Of a stretch of 26,263 nucleotides of DNA, positions 1 to 7,253 are shown one piece after another. The DNA lies in NCBI GenBank assembly GCA_049658145.1, contig JBASOJ010000084.1, forward strand, positions 1 to 26,263, written 5' to 3'. Made by a program: the position numbers and the translations under genes. This DNA comes from UBA6100 sp049658145. GTDB taxonomy: Bacteria; Actinomycetota; Coriobacteriia; Anaerosomatales; Anaerosomataceae. The notes below the pieces were generated by a model. That model saw nothing but the letters and a program-made list of their open reading frames with translations. It did no database searches and was not told the DNA's origin. The stretch's first letter is position 1; each line of letters opens with the position of its first letter.

Positions 1-2676
1 GTCGAGGCGCGCATACGCCGGCCGGTGGCCAGCGCGCGCGAGCCCGACGTGATGCGCCTCGTCCACGACCACGAACCCGACCCTGTCGGCCGCGGCGAAT
101 CGCGCGGCGTGATGGTCCAGGAACTCCGGCGTCGTGAGCACGACGTCGAGCGAGCCGTCCGCCAGGGCCGCGAACGCCGCATCGCGCCCACCCGGAGCGG
201 TCTCGCCCGTGAGCGTGGCGACCGAACACCCGAGGGCCGCGAAGGAGTCCTCGAGGTGGAACGACTGGTCGGCGACGAGCGCTCGCAGCGGGTAGACGAA
301 GACCGACGCCCGGCCGTGGGCGATGGCCTCGCGCGCCGCGTGCACGTGGAAGATGAGCGACTTGCCGCGACCGGTGGCCATGACGGCGAGCGTGGAACGC
401 CCACGCGCGAGATGCTCGAGTGCCTCGGCCTGTGCCACATGCAGCTCGCGCTCGCCGATGAAGTGACGCACCAGCTCGGCATCGCGCGCTTCCGCCTCGA
501 GCGCGGCGAGCGCGGCGCGGCGCTCGAGCGCCTGCACCCGCGCCTCCTCGTCACAGCCGAGGTCTGCCCCACGGCGTGAGACGAGCACATTCACGCCGAG
601 CGAGGCGCCCTCCTCTCCGCCCGTGACATCGGTGACCTCCACGTCGTATTCGACGCCCGCGTCCAGGACCGGCGCAAGTACGGCGGCCAGGCGCCGGTTG
701 AGGAAGCCCACCTGGTCGCCGAAGGGGTCGAACAGCGCGCATGCGTTCGTGTCGAACTCGTTCTCGGGCTGCCGGGCGAGCCGCAGGGGAACGCCGGGCG
801 CGAGGCGCGCGACCACCTCCTGGCGGCCCTCGAAGCTCACCCCGGCGAGCTTGGTATGGAACGATTCGGCCTCGGCGATCCCCGAGTACTCACCACGGGC
901 GAGGATCTCCTCGGCGTGCTCGAACAAGTCGTCGACGAGCGCGGACGCGGGCGCGTCGGGCTCGGCCTCGCGCAGCCGCACGTCGCGCGCGAGCATCTGC
1001 ACGCGCTCCACGCCGCGCCACTCGTCGCAGTCGATCTCGAACGCCACATCCACGGCGGACTCGGTGTCCACGAGCGTCTCGATACCCGCGCACCGGAAGG
1101 CGATCGCCGGCAGGGACGCCACCCCGTCGAACGCCGTGAACTTGAAGTGCTCCTCGGCCTTGCCCACTCGCTTGCGGCCGTTCATGAACACGCCGCGGAC
1201 CGCCAACAGCGGTCGCTTGTTACCGAAGCCGAACGGCCCGAGGAGCGCCAGCTCGCTCACGAGTTCTCGCGAGAGCGCGTCGAGCGGCACCTCGGCGTCG
1301 ATGATCACGCGCGAGACGAAGTCCTCGGCGGGGCGGCTGGCGAGCAGGCCGCCGAGGCGCTCGCGGAACAGGTCGAGGGATGCGGCGGGAAGCGCGAGAC
1401 CGACGGCCATCGCGTGCCCGCCGAAGCGGTCGAGCATCGGAGCGAGCTCGGTCAGGGCGGCATACAGGTCGACGCCTTCGACGCTGCGCCCCGAACCTTG
1501 AGCCTGGCCGTCCTGTATGCAGAACACGAGAGCGGGCACGCCGAACCGCCCCACGAGACGCGATGCGACGATTCCGCGCACGCCCTCATGCCAGTCCTCC
1601 CCTGCCACCACGAGCACCCGGTCGCCGGAAGCGAACGTCCGGCCCGCCTCGAGATAGGCAGCGTCGTACAGGTCGCTCTCCGCGGCCTGGCGCACGCGGT
1701 TGTGCTCGTCGAGCGCGTGCGCGAGCACGTCGGCCTCGCCCGGATCGGTGCCGAGCAGCAGCTGGACCGCGATCTCCGGATCCGCCATGCGCCCGGCCGC
1801 ATTCAGGCGCGGAGCAAGCGAATACACTACGCGGTCGGTATCGAGCGCCGTGATGTCCACGCCGGCAACCGCGGCGAGTGCCGCGATCCCCGCGCGAGGC
1901 TCGGATCGCGCACGCCGGATGCCCTCGGCCACGAGCGCGCGATTCGGGCCCACCAGCGGCACGATGTCGGCCACCGTTCCCAGCATCGCTAGGTCGGTGA
2001 GGCTGCGCCAGACCTCGGGGAAGCCGAGGGTGGCGCCGACCGCCTGCACGAGCGCGAGCGCCACGCCCGCGCCGGAGAGCTCCGGCCCATGTTCGGCGAA
2101 CTTCGGGTCAGCCACCGGCACGCCCGCGGGCACGCCGTCCCCGGGCTCGTGGTGGTCGGTGACCACCGCGTCGATCCCGCGTTCGGCGAGCGCAGCGATC
2201 TCCGCCGCGTTCGAGATACCACAGTCGACCGTGATCACAAGATCCGGCGTGGACGCGGCTATCCGCTCGATCGCAGCCGCGGTGAGACCATACCCCTCGC
2301 GAAAGCGGTGCGGCACGGCAGCGTCGACGTGTGCTCCCATCGCGCGCAGCCCGAGTGTTGCGGTGGCGGCAGCCGAGATCCCATCGAGATCGAAGTCGCC
2401 GAAGACGAGGATGCGCTGCCCCTGTGTGACCGCATCGGCGACGCGGAGGGCCACCTCGGACATACCCGGGATGTCGGCCTCGCCCACCCAGTCACGGTCG
2501 AGCGACGGCTCGAGGAAGCGTCGTGTCTCTTCGGCGGTGGTGATCCCGCGTGCGACGAGCACCGACGCCGTTACGGCGGAAAGACCTGTGGCCGTGGCGA
2601 GCGACGCGACCGTACCGGCGTCGGCACGCGCGACGTCCCACCTGCTCTGAGCGTATGCGCGCGTTGTCTCGGTCAT
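1..2676 (-). CDS. recJ: RecJ exonuclease fused to HIRAN and RecQ-like helicase domains (partial, runs off left edge)
   Basis: The frame is open for 892 codons from an ATG at 2676 to the window edge; I checked every line for stops. Residues 1-450 are RecJ: the metal-binding GDFDLDG (93-99), TDHH (173-176) and the DHHA1 motif GGH (419-421). An OB-fold region follows at about 453-570. RecJ degrades ssDNA 5'-3' in RecFOR recombination, mismatch repair and fork processing. A normal RecJ would end near 570, but this one continues. Residues 605-695 match HIRAN (VSFEGRQEVV, then NEFDTNACALFD and VGFLNRRLA). An SF2 helicase domain follows, with a Walker A ATGRGKS (767-773), YPLRALVADQ, and DEAHH at 872-876 followed by AGHRPAYARL, which resembles the RecQ DEAHC...GHDFRPxY segment. 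Motifs III-VI lie outside the window. An in-frame TAG lies 12 nt upstream of the ATG. No convincing RBS is seen; the start is probably leaderless. RecJ is certain and the extra domains are highly probable. Confidence 0.93.
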   Translation of the reverse strand, partial: MTETTRAYAQSRWDVARADAGTVASLATATGLSAVTASVLVARGITTAEETRRFLEPSLDRDWVGEADIPGMSEVALRVADAVTQGQRILVFGDFDLDGISAAATATLGLRAMGAHVDAAVPHRFREGYGLTAAAIERIAASTPDLVITVDCGISNAAEIAALAERGIDAVVTDHHEPGDGVPAGVPVADPKFAEHGPELSGAGVALALVQAVGATLGFPEVWRSLTDLAMLGTVADIVPLVGPNRALVAEGIRRARSEPRAGIAALAAVAGVDITALDTDRVVYSLAPRLNAAGRMADPEIAVQLLLGTDPGEADVLAHALDEHNRVRQAAESDLYDAAYLEAGRTFASGDRVLVVAGEDWHEGVRGIVASRLVGRFGVPALVFCIQDGQAQGSGRSVEGVDLYAALTELAPMLDRFGGHAMAVGLALPAASLDLFRERLGGLLASRPAEDFVSRVIIDAEVPLDALSRELVSELALLGPFGFGNKRPLLAVRGVFMNGRKRVGKAEEHFKFTAFDGVASLPAIAFRCAGIETLVDTESAVDVAFEIDCDEWRGVERVQMLARDVRLREAEPDAPASALVDDLFEHAEEILARGEYSGIAEAESFHTKLAGVSFEGRQEVVARLAPGVPLRLARQPENEFDTNACALFDPFGDQVGFLNRRLAAVLAPVLDAGVEYDVEVTDVTGGEEGASLGVNVLVSRRGADLGCDEEARVQALERRAALAALEAEARDAELVRHFIGERELHVAQAEALEHLARGRSTLAVMATGRGKSLIFHVHAAREAIAHGRASVFVYPLRALVADQSFHLEDSFAALGCSVATLTGETAPGGRDAAFAALADGSLDVVLTTPEFLDHHAARFAAADRVGFVVVDEAHHVGLARAGHRPAYARLD

Positions 2677-2682
2677 CGTCCC

Positions 2683-2688
2683 ATTCTA
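2683..2688 (-). promoter_or_regulatory. -10 box of recJ, leaderless arrangement
   Basis: TAGAAT on the minus strand is followed by exactly six bases (gggacg) and the recJ ATG, so transcription would begin at or next to the start codon. No Shine-Dalgarno sequence is present and no good -35 box is seen. The same spacing occurs at tgt and azlC. Confidence 0.5.
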
Positions 2689-2692
2689 CCTG

Positions 2693-2726
2693 TCGGGGCC
2701 GACACCTGATGCGGTGCCGGCCCCGA
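2693..2726 (-). terminator. GC-rich hairpin between secF and recJ
   Basis: Arms TCGGGGCCG (2693-2701) and CGGCCCCGA (2718-2726) are perfectly complementary. After one A-C mismatch, four inner pairs (2703-2706 with 2713-2716) close a six-base loop. It begins about 30 nt after the secF stop, which suits a terminator, but no T-run follows it. It also covers the -35 region of the proposed recJ promoter, so it may be an operator-like palindrome instead. Confidence 0.5.
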
Positions 2727-2755
2727 TGTTTGCGCCTGTGACGGCCCGATTGCCC

Positions 2756-3676
2756 CTACCTGGCGGCCTGCTGGGCCTCGTGACGCTTCTTGAGTGCCTG
2801 GAACTTGGGCTCGCGCTCCTTCCAGACCGCGTACAGCGGGCTGGCAAGACCGATCGACGAGTACGCTCCGGCGATCAGACCGACGGCCATCGCGAACGCG
2901 AAGTCGCGCAGCGTCTCACCACCGAACAACAGCAGCGCGATGACCGGCACGATCTGCACGAGGCCCGTGTTGATCCACCGCATGAGCATCTCGTTGATCG
3001 AGTCGTTCGTCATATCCATGAAGCTGCGCTTGGTGAGGCCGGTCGCATTCTCGCGGATACGGTGGAACACCACGATCGTGTCGTAGAGCGAGTAACCAAG
3101 GATGGTCAGCACCGCCGCGACGGTGTTGGGCGTGATCTCGCGGCCGAACAGTGCGTACACGCCCACGACGATCAGAGCATCATGGAACAGCGCGAGGACC
3201 GCGGTGACCGACATCTTGTACTCGAAGCGTATCGAGACATATCCGAGGATCGCGACGAGGGAGACGATGAGCGCGAGGACCGCCGCGTTGGTGACGTTCT
3301 GTCCCCAGCCGGGACCGATGGTCGTCACGTTCACGTCCTGATCGGGCAGGCCCAACTCGTCGAGGATCACGCTGAACGCCTGCTGCGCCGCGGCCGTGTC
3401 CGACTCGGCCGTGCGCACGATGAAGCCGCCGTCATCGGTCGGCTGGATGACCGCGTTCTCCGCATCAGCCACGTCGGCCACCTTCAGTGCGTCACGCACC
3501 TCCTCGGTACCGATGCCCTCGGCGCCGCTGAGTGTCATCACGGTGCCGCCCTGGAACTCGATGCCGAGCGTCACTCCCCTGATCAGCAGCGCCGCCACGG
3601 CGATCACGACGAGCGCGGCCGAGACCGCGAAGAAGATGTTCCGCCTACCCATGAAGTCGATCCCACGCTTAGCCAC
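2756..3676 (-). CDS. secF: Protein translocase subunit SecF
   Basis: SecF forms a complex with SecD and YajC. It uses the proton-motive force to pull secreted polypeptides through SecYEG from the outer face of the membrane. The protein has an N-terminal membrane segment followed by the SecF signature LGIEFQGG, a periplasmic P1-like stretch, and a cluster of hydrophobic segments. These include SLYDTIVVFHRIRE, the conserved TM4-5 region of SecF. About 306 residues is normal for a stand-alone SecF. The frame can be opened at a GTG at 3685, but that leaves AAGGGC only 1-2 nt from the start. I prefer the GTG at 3676 (AAGGG about 11 nt upstream), which overlaps the secD stop and implies translational coupling. 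It is the last gene of yajC-secD-secF. Confidence 0.95.
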   Translation of the reverse strand: MAKRGIDFMGRRNIFFAVSAALVVIAVAALLIRGVTLGIEFQGGTVMTLSGAEGIGTEEVRDALKVADVADAENAVIQPTDDGGFIVRTAESDTAAAQQAFSVILDELGLPDQDVNVTTIGPGWGQNVTNAAVLALIVSLVAILGYVSIRFEYKMSVTAVLALFHDALIVVGVYALFGREITPNTVAAVLTILGYSLYDTIVVFHRIRENATGLTKRSFMDMTNDSINEMLMRWINTGLVQIVPVIALLLFGGETLRDFAFAMAVGLIAGAYSSIGLASPLYAVWKEREPKFQALKKRHEAQQAAR

Positions 3677-5039
3677 GCTGACCACCGCCCTTCATGCCGA
3701 AGAGAGCGGGCGTCTTCATCATGGGCCCCTCGGCCAGCATGCGGACGACGGGTCCGGTGAACAGTATGGCGACAACCAGGTCGATGATGATCCCGAGGAT
3801 GAGCGTGAAGGCGAAGCCCTTCACCGGGCCGATGGCGAAGAACCACAGTGCGAGGGCTGAGACGAGTGTCACCACATCGGCGTCGATGGACGTGGCGATC
3901 GCATGCCGGACACCCGACTTCGCCGCGCTGCGATAGGTCTTGCCGGCCTCGACCTCCTCCTTCAGTCGCTCGAAGATGAGGATCGAGGTGTCGGCCGCGA
4001 CACCGATGGTGAGGATGATGCCGGCGACACCCGGGAGTGTCATCGAGAAGACGTTGAGCGCCGAGAGGACCGCGAGAACGCCCCCGAAGATGATGCCGTA
4101 CAGCGCCAGCGCCACCCACGAGACAACACCGAGTCCCCGGTAGTACAGCGCCATGAAGACCGCGACGAACGCGAGTCCGATGAGGCCCGCAGTGAGGCCC
4201 TTGTTGAGAGAGTCCTGGCCGAGGGTGGGGCCGACCACGCGTGACTCGTCGATCACGACCTTCGCGGGCATCGCGCCCGACTGGAGCACCGCGGCGAGCG
4301 ACTTGGCCTCGTCCACCGTGAAGGTGCCGCTGATCATGGTATCGCCGCTCAGGATGGGCTCCTGGACGACCGGGGCACTCTTCGCATAGCCGTCGAGCAC
4401 GATCACGACCTGACCCTGGGTGCTCGCAAGGGCCGTGGTCTTCTCTCCCCAGATGGTCTTGCCCGAATCGTCCATGCTCACGCTCACCGCATACGCACCG
4501 TAGTCGTCGGTGGTCACCTGGGCGTCGGTGATGACCTCGCCGGTCATGAACGCCGTGTACTTGGTGGCGTCGAGTTTCGGCAGCGTGGCGGTGGCTTCAG
4601 TGGAGCGTTCGGCCTCGATCTGCTTCACGATGAGGTCGACGGTGGTGGTATCGGTGATGCTGGCGAAGTCGACGAACTCGAGCTTCCCCGGTTCGCCAAG
4701 CAGCTTCAGCGCCTCCTGGGCGTTGTCGACGCCCGGCAGCTGGATGAGGAACGCCGTCTGCCCCTGGCGCTGCACCGTAGCCTCACTCACGCCGAAGCCG
4801 TTGACGCGCTCGACTAAGATGTTCTCGACGCGCTGCACGGTGTCTTCAGTGAGACTGCCGCCTGAGAGCGGCTCGGCGGTCAGGATGACCGAGAGGCCAC
4901 CCTTGAGGTCGAGGCCCTGCGTGATCTTCTCGACCGGCGGCCAGGCCAGCCAGAGCGAGACGGCCGCCAGTACGGCGATCACCGCGAGGGCGATCAGGTT
5001 GCGGGTCTTTGGCTCCATCGTCTTCGGTACGCTCCTCAC
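3669..5039 (-). CDS. secD: Protein translocase subunit SecD
   Basis: SecD is the partner of SecF in the RND-like SecDF complex that drives late steps of protein export. There is one N-terminal membrane segment (about residues 14-33) and then the diagnostic GLDLKGGLSVIL motif. A periplasmic P1 domain includes GFGVSEATVQRQG and FLIQLPGV. Five C-terminal membrane segments include TLPGVAGIILTIGVAADTSI and LIFERLKEEVEAG, the conserved TM4-proton-path region. The length of 456 residues is typical of Gram-positive SecD. Two starts are plausible: GTG 5039 with AGGGG eight bases upstream (used here) and ATG 5018 seven codons in. The gene overlaps secF by a few bases, and a hairpin separates it from yajC. 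Confidence 0.95.
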   Translation of the reverse strand: MRSVPKTMEPKTRNLIALAVIAVLAAVSLWLAWPPVEKITQGLDLKGGLSVILTAEPLSGGSLTEDTVQRVENILVERVNGFGVSEATVQRQGQTAFLIQLPGVDNAQEALKLLGEPGKLEFVDFASITDTTTVDLIVKQIEAERSTEATATLPKLDATKYTAFMTGEVITDAQVTTDDYGAYAVSVSMDDSGKTIWGEKTTALASTQGQVVIVLDGYAKSAPVVQEPILSGDTMISGTFTVDEAKSLAAVLQSGAMPAKVVIDESRVVGPTLGQDSLNKGLTAGLIGLAFVAVFMALYYRGLGVVSWVALALYGIIFGGVLAVLSALNVFSMTLPGVAGIILTIGVAADTSILIFERLKEEVEAGKTYRSAAKSGVRHAIATSIDADVVTLVSALALWFFAIGPVKGFAFTLILGIIIDLVVAILFTGPVVRMLAEGPMMKTPALFGMKGGGQRG

Positions 5040-5091
5040 GATTCACGCCCCTGAGGGCGACCGGTCACCACCGACGTGCGTGCGAACAAAT

Positions 5092-5117
5092 GGGGCCCGT
5101 CACGGCGGACCGGCCCC
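5092..5117 (-). terminator. Hairpin between yajC and secD (possible attenuator)
   Basis: On the minus strand a GGGGCC arm (5117-5112) pairs with GGCCCC (5097-5092); beyond one C-C mismatch two more pairs close the stem. It starts at the yajC stop codon and is followed by ATTTGTT, a weak U-tract. It could reduce read-through from yajC into secD or simply be a stabilising stem. Confidence 0.4.
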
Positions 5118-5380
5118 TACTGCTCCACCTTGCGCGCGACCGCCGCGCGGTCGAGCTCGATGACCACCCCTTCGGCGACCTCGATGCCCACGCGCGAGTC
5201 CTCGAGCAGGCGCACGGTGCCGTACACGCCACCGACGGTGACCACATGGTCACCTTCGACGAGCGACGCCATCAGAGCCTGATGCTCCTTCTGGCGCTTC
5301 TGCTGCGGGCGGATCATCAGCAGGTAGAACGCCACGGCGATGACCGCGAGCGACAACAGTTGGGCGGTGTTCGTATCCAT
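5117..5380 (-). CDS. yajC: Preprotein translocase subunit YajC
   Basis: YajC is a small accessory membrane protein of the SecDF-YajC complex. The 87-residue product has one N-terminal membrane helix followed by the family signature FYLLMIRPQQKRQKEHQ. A basic, soluble tail contains LVEGDHVVTVGGVYGTV, the conserved YajC core. The frame extends two codons upstream to a GTG at 5386, but GAGAGG lies only 3 nt before that GTG and 9 nt before the ATG at 5380, so the ATG is preferred. It is the first gene of yajC-secD-secF, transcribed from its own extended -10 promoter about 60 nt upstream and separated from tgt by 117 nt. The gap contains a 7-bp stem-loop that would lie at the mRNA 5' end. Confidence 0.93.
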   Translation of the reverse strand: MDTNTAQLLSLAVIAVAFYLLMIRPQQKRQKEHQALMASLVEGDHVVTVGGVYGTVRLLEDSRVGIEVAEGVVIELDRAAVARKVEQ

Positions 5381-5418
5381 GGTCACGGACCTCTCACAGG
5401 TAGCCGTATGACAGTTCC

Positions 5419-5436
5419 GCGCGGGGGCTCCCGCGC
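5419..5436 (-). promoter_or_regulatory. Stem-loop at the 5' end of the yajC-secDF leader
   Basis: Perfect 7-bp arms GCGCGGG (5419-5425) and CCCGCGC (5430-5436) enclose a four-base loop. The proposed yajC start of transcription is near 5440, so this would be the first structure of the mRNA. It could instead be the tgt terminator (62 nt after the tgt stop), but no U-tract follows. Confidence 0.4.
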
Positions 5437-5446
5437 AGACTTACGA

Positions 5447-5452
5447 ATCATA
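5447..5452 (-). promoter_or_regulatory. Extended -10 promoter of yajC-secD-secF
   Basis: TATGAT is preceded by TG plus one base (TGCTATGAT), the extended -10 form that can work without a -35 box; no good -35 is seen. Predicted transcription start near 5440. Confidence 0.5.
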
Positions 5453-5497
5453 GCACCAGTGCGCGGCCTCCACGCCAACACGCTCGACGGGCGGGGA

Positions 5498-6619
5498 TCA
5501 GTAGTCGTCAGCACCCGGACCGAGGCGCCATTGGCCGAGGAACGACGCGTACTCCCCTGCCTCGACCGCCGCGCGCGCGCGCCGCGCCAGATCGATCAGT
5601 ACATGCAGGTTGTGGATTGAAAGCAGCGTGGACGCGAGCATCTCCTTCACCGAGACCAGGTGGCGGATGTACGCACGGCTGTACGTGCTGCACACCGGGC
5701 ACGAACATGCCTCGTCGAGCGGACCGAAGTCGCGCGCGTACTGCGCGTTCTTCAGGTTCATGCGGCCCGTCGAGGAGAACGCGGTCCCCATCCGTGCGGT
5801 GCGCGTGGGCAAGACGCAGTCGAACAGGTCTACGCCGAGCGCGATCGCTTCGAGCATAGTCGTCGGGTTGCCTACGCCCATCAGGTAGCGCGGACGGTCG
5901 GACGGCAGCAGCTCGGTCACGGGAGCGAGACTCTCAAGCATGAGCTCGTGCGGCTCCCCCACCGAGTAGCCGCCGATGCCGTAGCCCGGGAAGCCGATCT
6001 CCGCCAGGCGCGCGACGCTCTCCGCCCGAAGATCCTCGAAGACGCCACCCTGCACGATGCCGAAGAGAGCCTGGTCCTCGCGGACGTGCGCCTGCTTGCA
6101 GCGGAGGGCCCATTCGGCGGAGCGGCGCACCGCTTCGGCCACGAACGGCTTCTCGGCAGGATACGGCGGACACTGGTCGAGCTGCATGATGATGTCGGCG
6201 CCGAGCGCCTCCTGGATCGCCATGTTGTCCTCGGGCGTCCAGAAGTGCTTCGCACCGTCGACGATCGAACGGAAGCCCACGCCCTCGTCGGTGACCTTCA
6301 CGGTGTCGGCCAAGCTGAACACCTGGAAGCCGCCCGAGTCGGTGAGGATCGGCCGGTCCCAGCCCATGAAGCCGTGCAGACCGCCGGCGCCTTGCACGAT
6401 CTCGGTCCCCGGTCGCAGGAAGAGGTGGTACGTGTTGGCGAGCACCACGTGCGCGCCGATCTCGCGCAGCTGATCCGGCGTCACACCCTTCACGGTCGCG
6501 CGCGTCCCGACCGGCATGAACATCGGCGTGGGGACCGGGCCGTGCGCGGTCTCGAAGGTGGCGGCGCGCGCCGCTGTTCTCGTGTCGGTGGCATGCACCG
6601 TGAAGTCGAAGATGGTCAT
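5498..6619 (-). CDS. tgt: tRNA-guanine(34) transglycosylase
   Basis: Tgt exchanges G34 in the anticodon of GUN tRNAs (Asp, Asn, His, Tyr) for preQ1, the committed step of queuosine insertion. At 373 residues it is the usual bacterial length. Visible features are the general acid/base Asp in TDSGGFQ (D94) and GIVQGG in the substrate pocket. The nucleophilic Asp lies in DLFDCVLPTR (D267 by alignment from memory), and the zinc site is Cys305-x-Cys307-x2-Cys310 plus His336. queA and queH, the next two enzymes, lie about 1.6 kb away beyond a sigma/anti-sigma pair. The ATG at 6619 is the natural N-terminus (MTIFDFTV); it has no RBS but a TAGAAT box six bases upstream, so the transcript is probably leaderless. 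Confidence 0.97.
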   Translation of the reverse strand: MTIFDFTVHATDTRTAARAATFETAHGPVPTPMFMPVGTRATVKGVTPDQLREIGAHVVLANTYHLFLRPGTEIVQGAGGLHGFMGWDRPILTDSGGFQVFSLADTVKVTDEGVGFRSIVDGAKHFWTPEDNMAIQEALGADIIMQLDQCPPYPAEKPFVAEAVRRSAEWALRCKQAHVREDQALFGIVQGGVFEDLRAESVARLAEIGFPGYGIGGYSVGEPHELMLESLAPVTELLPSDRPRYLMGVGNPTTMLEAIALGVDLFDCVLPTRTARMGTAFSSTGRMNLKNAQYARDFGPLDEACSCPVCSTYSRAYIRHLVSVKEMLASTLLSIHNLHVLIDLARRARAAVEAGEYASFLGQWRLGPGADDY

Positions 6620-6625
6620 GCGCGG

Positions 6626-6631
6626 ATTCTA
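6626..6631 (-). promoter_or_regulatory. -10 box of tgt, leaderless arrangement
   Basis: TAGAAT followed by six bases (ccgcgc) and the tgt ATG. There is no Shine-Dalgarno between box and start. Identical box and spacing to recJ. Confidence 0.5.
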
Positions 6632-6704
6632 CCAGTCGAGTGCGGGTATGCTTGTCACCGACATGAACCCGGCGTGGGCGCGATGCGTCCAAAGGGAGTG
6701 AAGG

Positions 6705-7253
6705 TTGGCCACTCGCCCCGTGAGCGACCTGGAGTTGGCCACAGCCGCCGCGCGCGGCGATGAGTCCGCCTTCGCAGCGATCGTGCGTGAGAACGCCGAC
6801 GCCGTGTACGGTCATGCGTTGCGCTTCTTCGGCGATCGCACGGCGGCCGAGGACGTGACGCAGGAGGTGTTCATCAAGGTGTTCCGCACCATCTCGAGCT
6901 TCGACGGGCGCGCCCGCCTCTCCACCTGGCTCTACCGGGTGACGCGCAACGTCTGCCTCGACATGGTGCGTGCCGGCCGCCGAACACCCCAGCCGGCGGA
7001 CCCCCTCACGCTCGACCCGCTACCGGTCGCGGACTTCGCCGACGACGTCGTGTTCGCCTCCGCGCTCGGCCAGGCGATGCGCACCCTGCCGCCCGACGAG
7101 CGCGACGCCCTCGGCGCGGTGACGCTCTTCGGTCTAAGCTACCTGGAAGCAGCCGAGGCACTCGGGATCCCGGCCGGCACCGTGAAGTCTCGCGTGTTCC
7201 GCGCCCGACGGGCACTCGCAGCACTGCTCCAGCCGGGAGGAGGTGCGCTGTGA
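6705..7253 (+). CDS. ECF-type RNA polymerase sigma factor
   Basis: This 182-residue sigma-70 family factor contains only regions 2 and 4, the ECF layout. Region 2 (about 20-90) includes DAVYGHALRFFGDRTAAEDV, TQEVFIKVFR and the -10-recognition stretch RLSTWLYRVTRNVCLDMVR. Region 4 (about 125-175) is a helix-turn-helix, SYLEAAEALGIPAGTVKSRV, that reads the -35 element. The start is a TTG at 6705 with AAGGGAG six bases upstream; the GTG five codons in has no RBS. The stop codon overlaps the start of a zinc-finger anti-sigma factor, so the two are co-translated. Its regulon cannot be told from the window. Such pairs often autoregulate, but I could not identify a convincing ECF promoter in the 85-nt gap to tgt. 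Confidence 0.95.
   Translation: MATRPVSDLELATAAARGDESAFAAIVRENADAVYGHALRFFGDRTAAEDVTQEVFIKVFRTISSFDGRARLSTWLYRVTRNVCLDMVRAGRRTPQPADPLTLDPLPVADFADDVVFASALGQAMRTLPPDERDALGAVTLFGLSYLEAAEALGIPAGTVKSRVFRARRALAALLQPGGGAL

Noticed and set aside
856..1992. Plus-strand open frames of up to 378 codons across recJ
   Set aside because: They are antisense to the recJ frame, have Arg/His/Glu-rich composition without domains, and are the usual by-product of high GC; the minus frame holds the motifs.
3604..4119. 171-codon minus frame inside secD
   Set aside because: Out-of-frame shadow of secD; Arg/His-rich with no hydrophobic or domain pattern.
6620..6704. Self-regulated ECF promoter upstream of the sigma factor
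   Set aside because: TATGCT at 6647-6652 is visible, but no AAC-type -35 or CGT-type -10 pair stood out; not strong enough to list.
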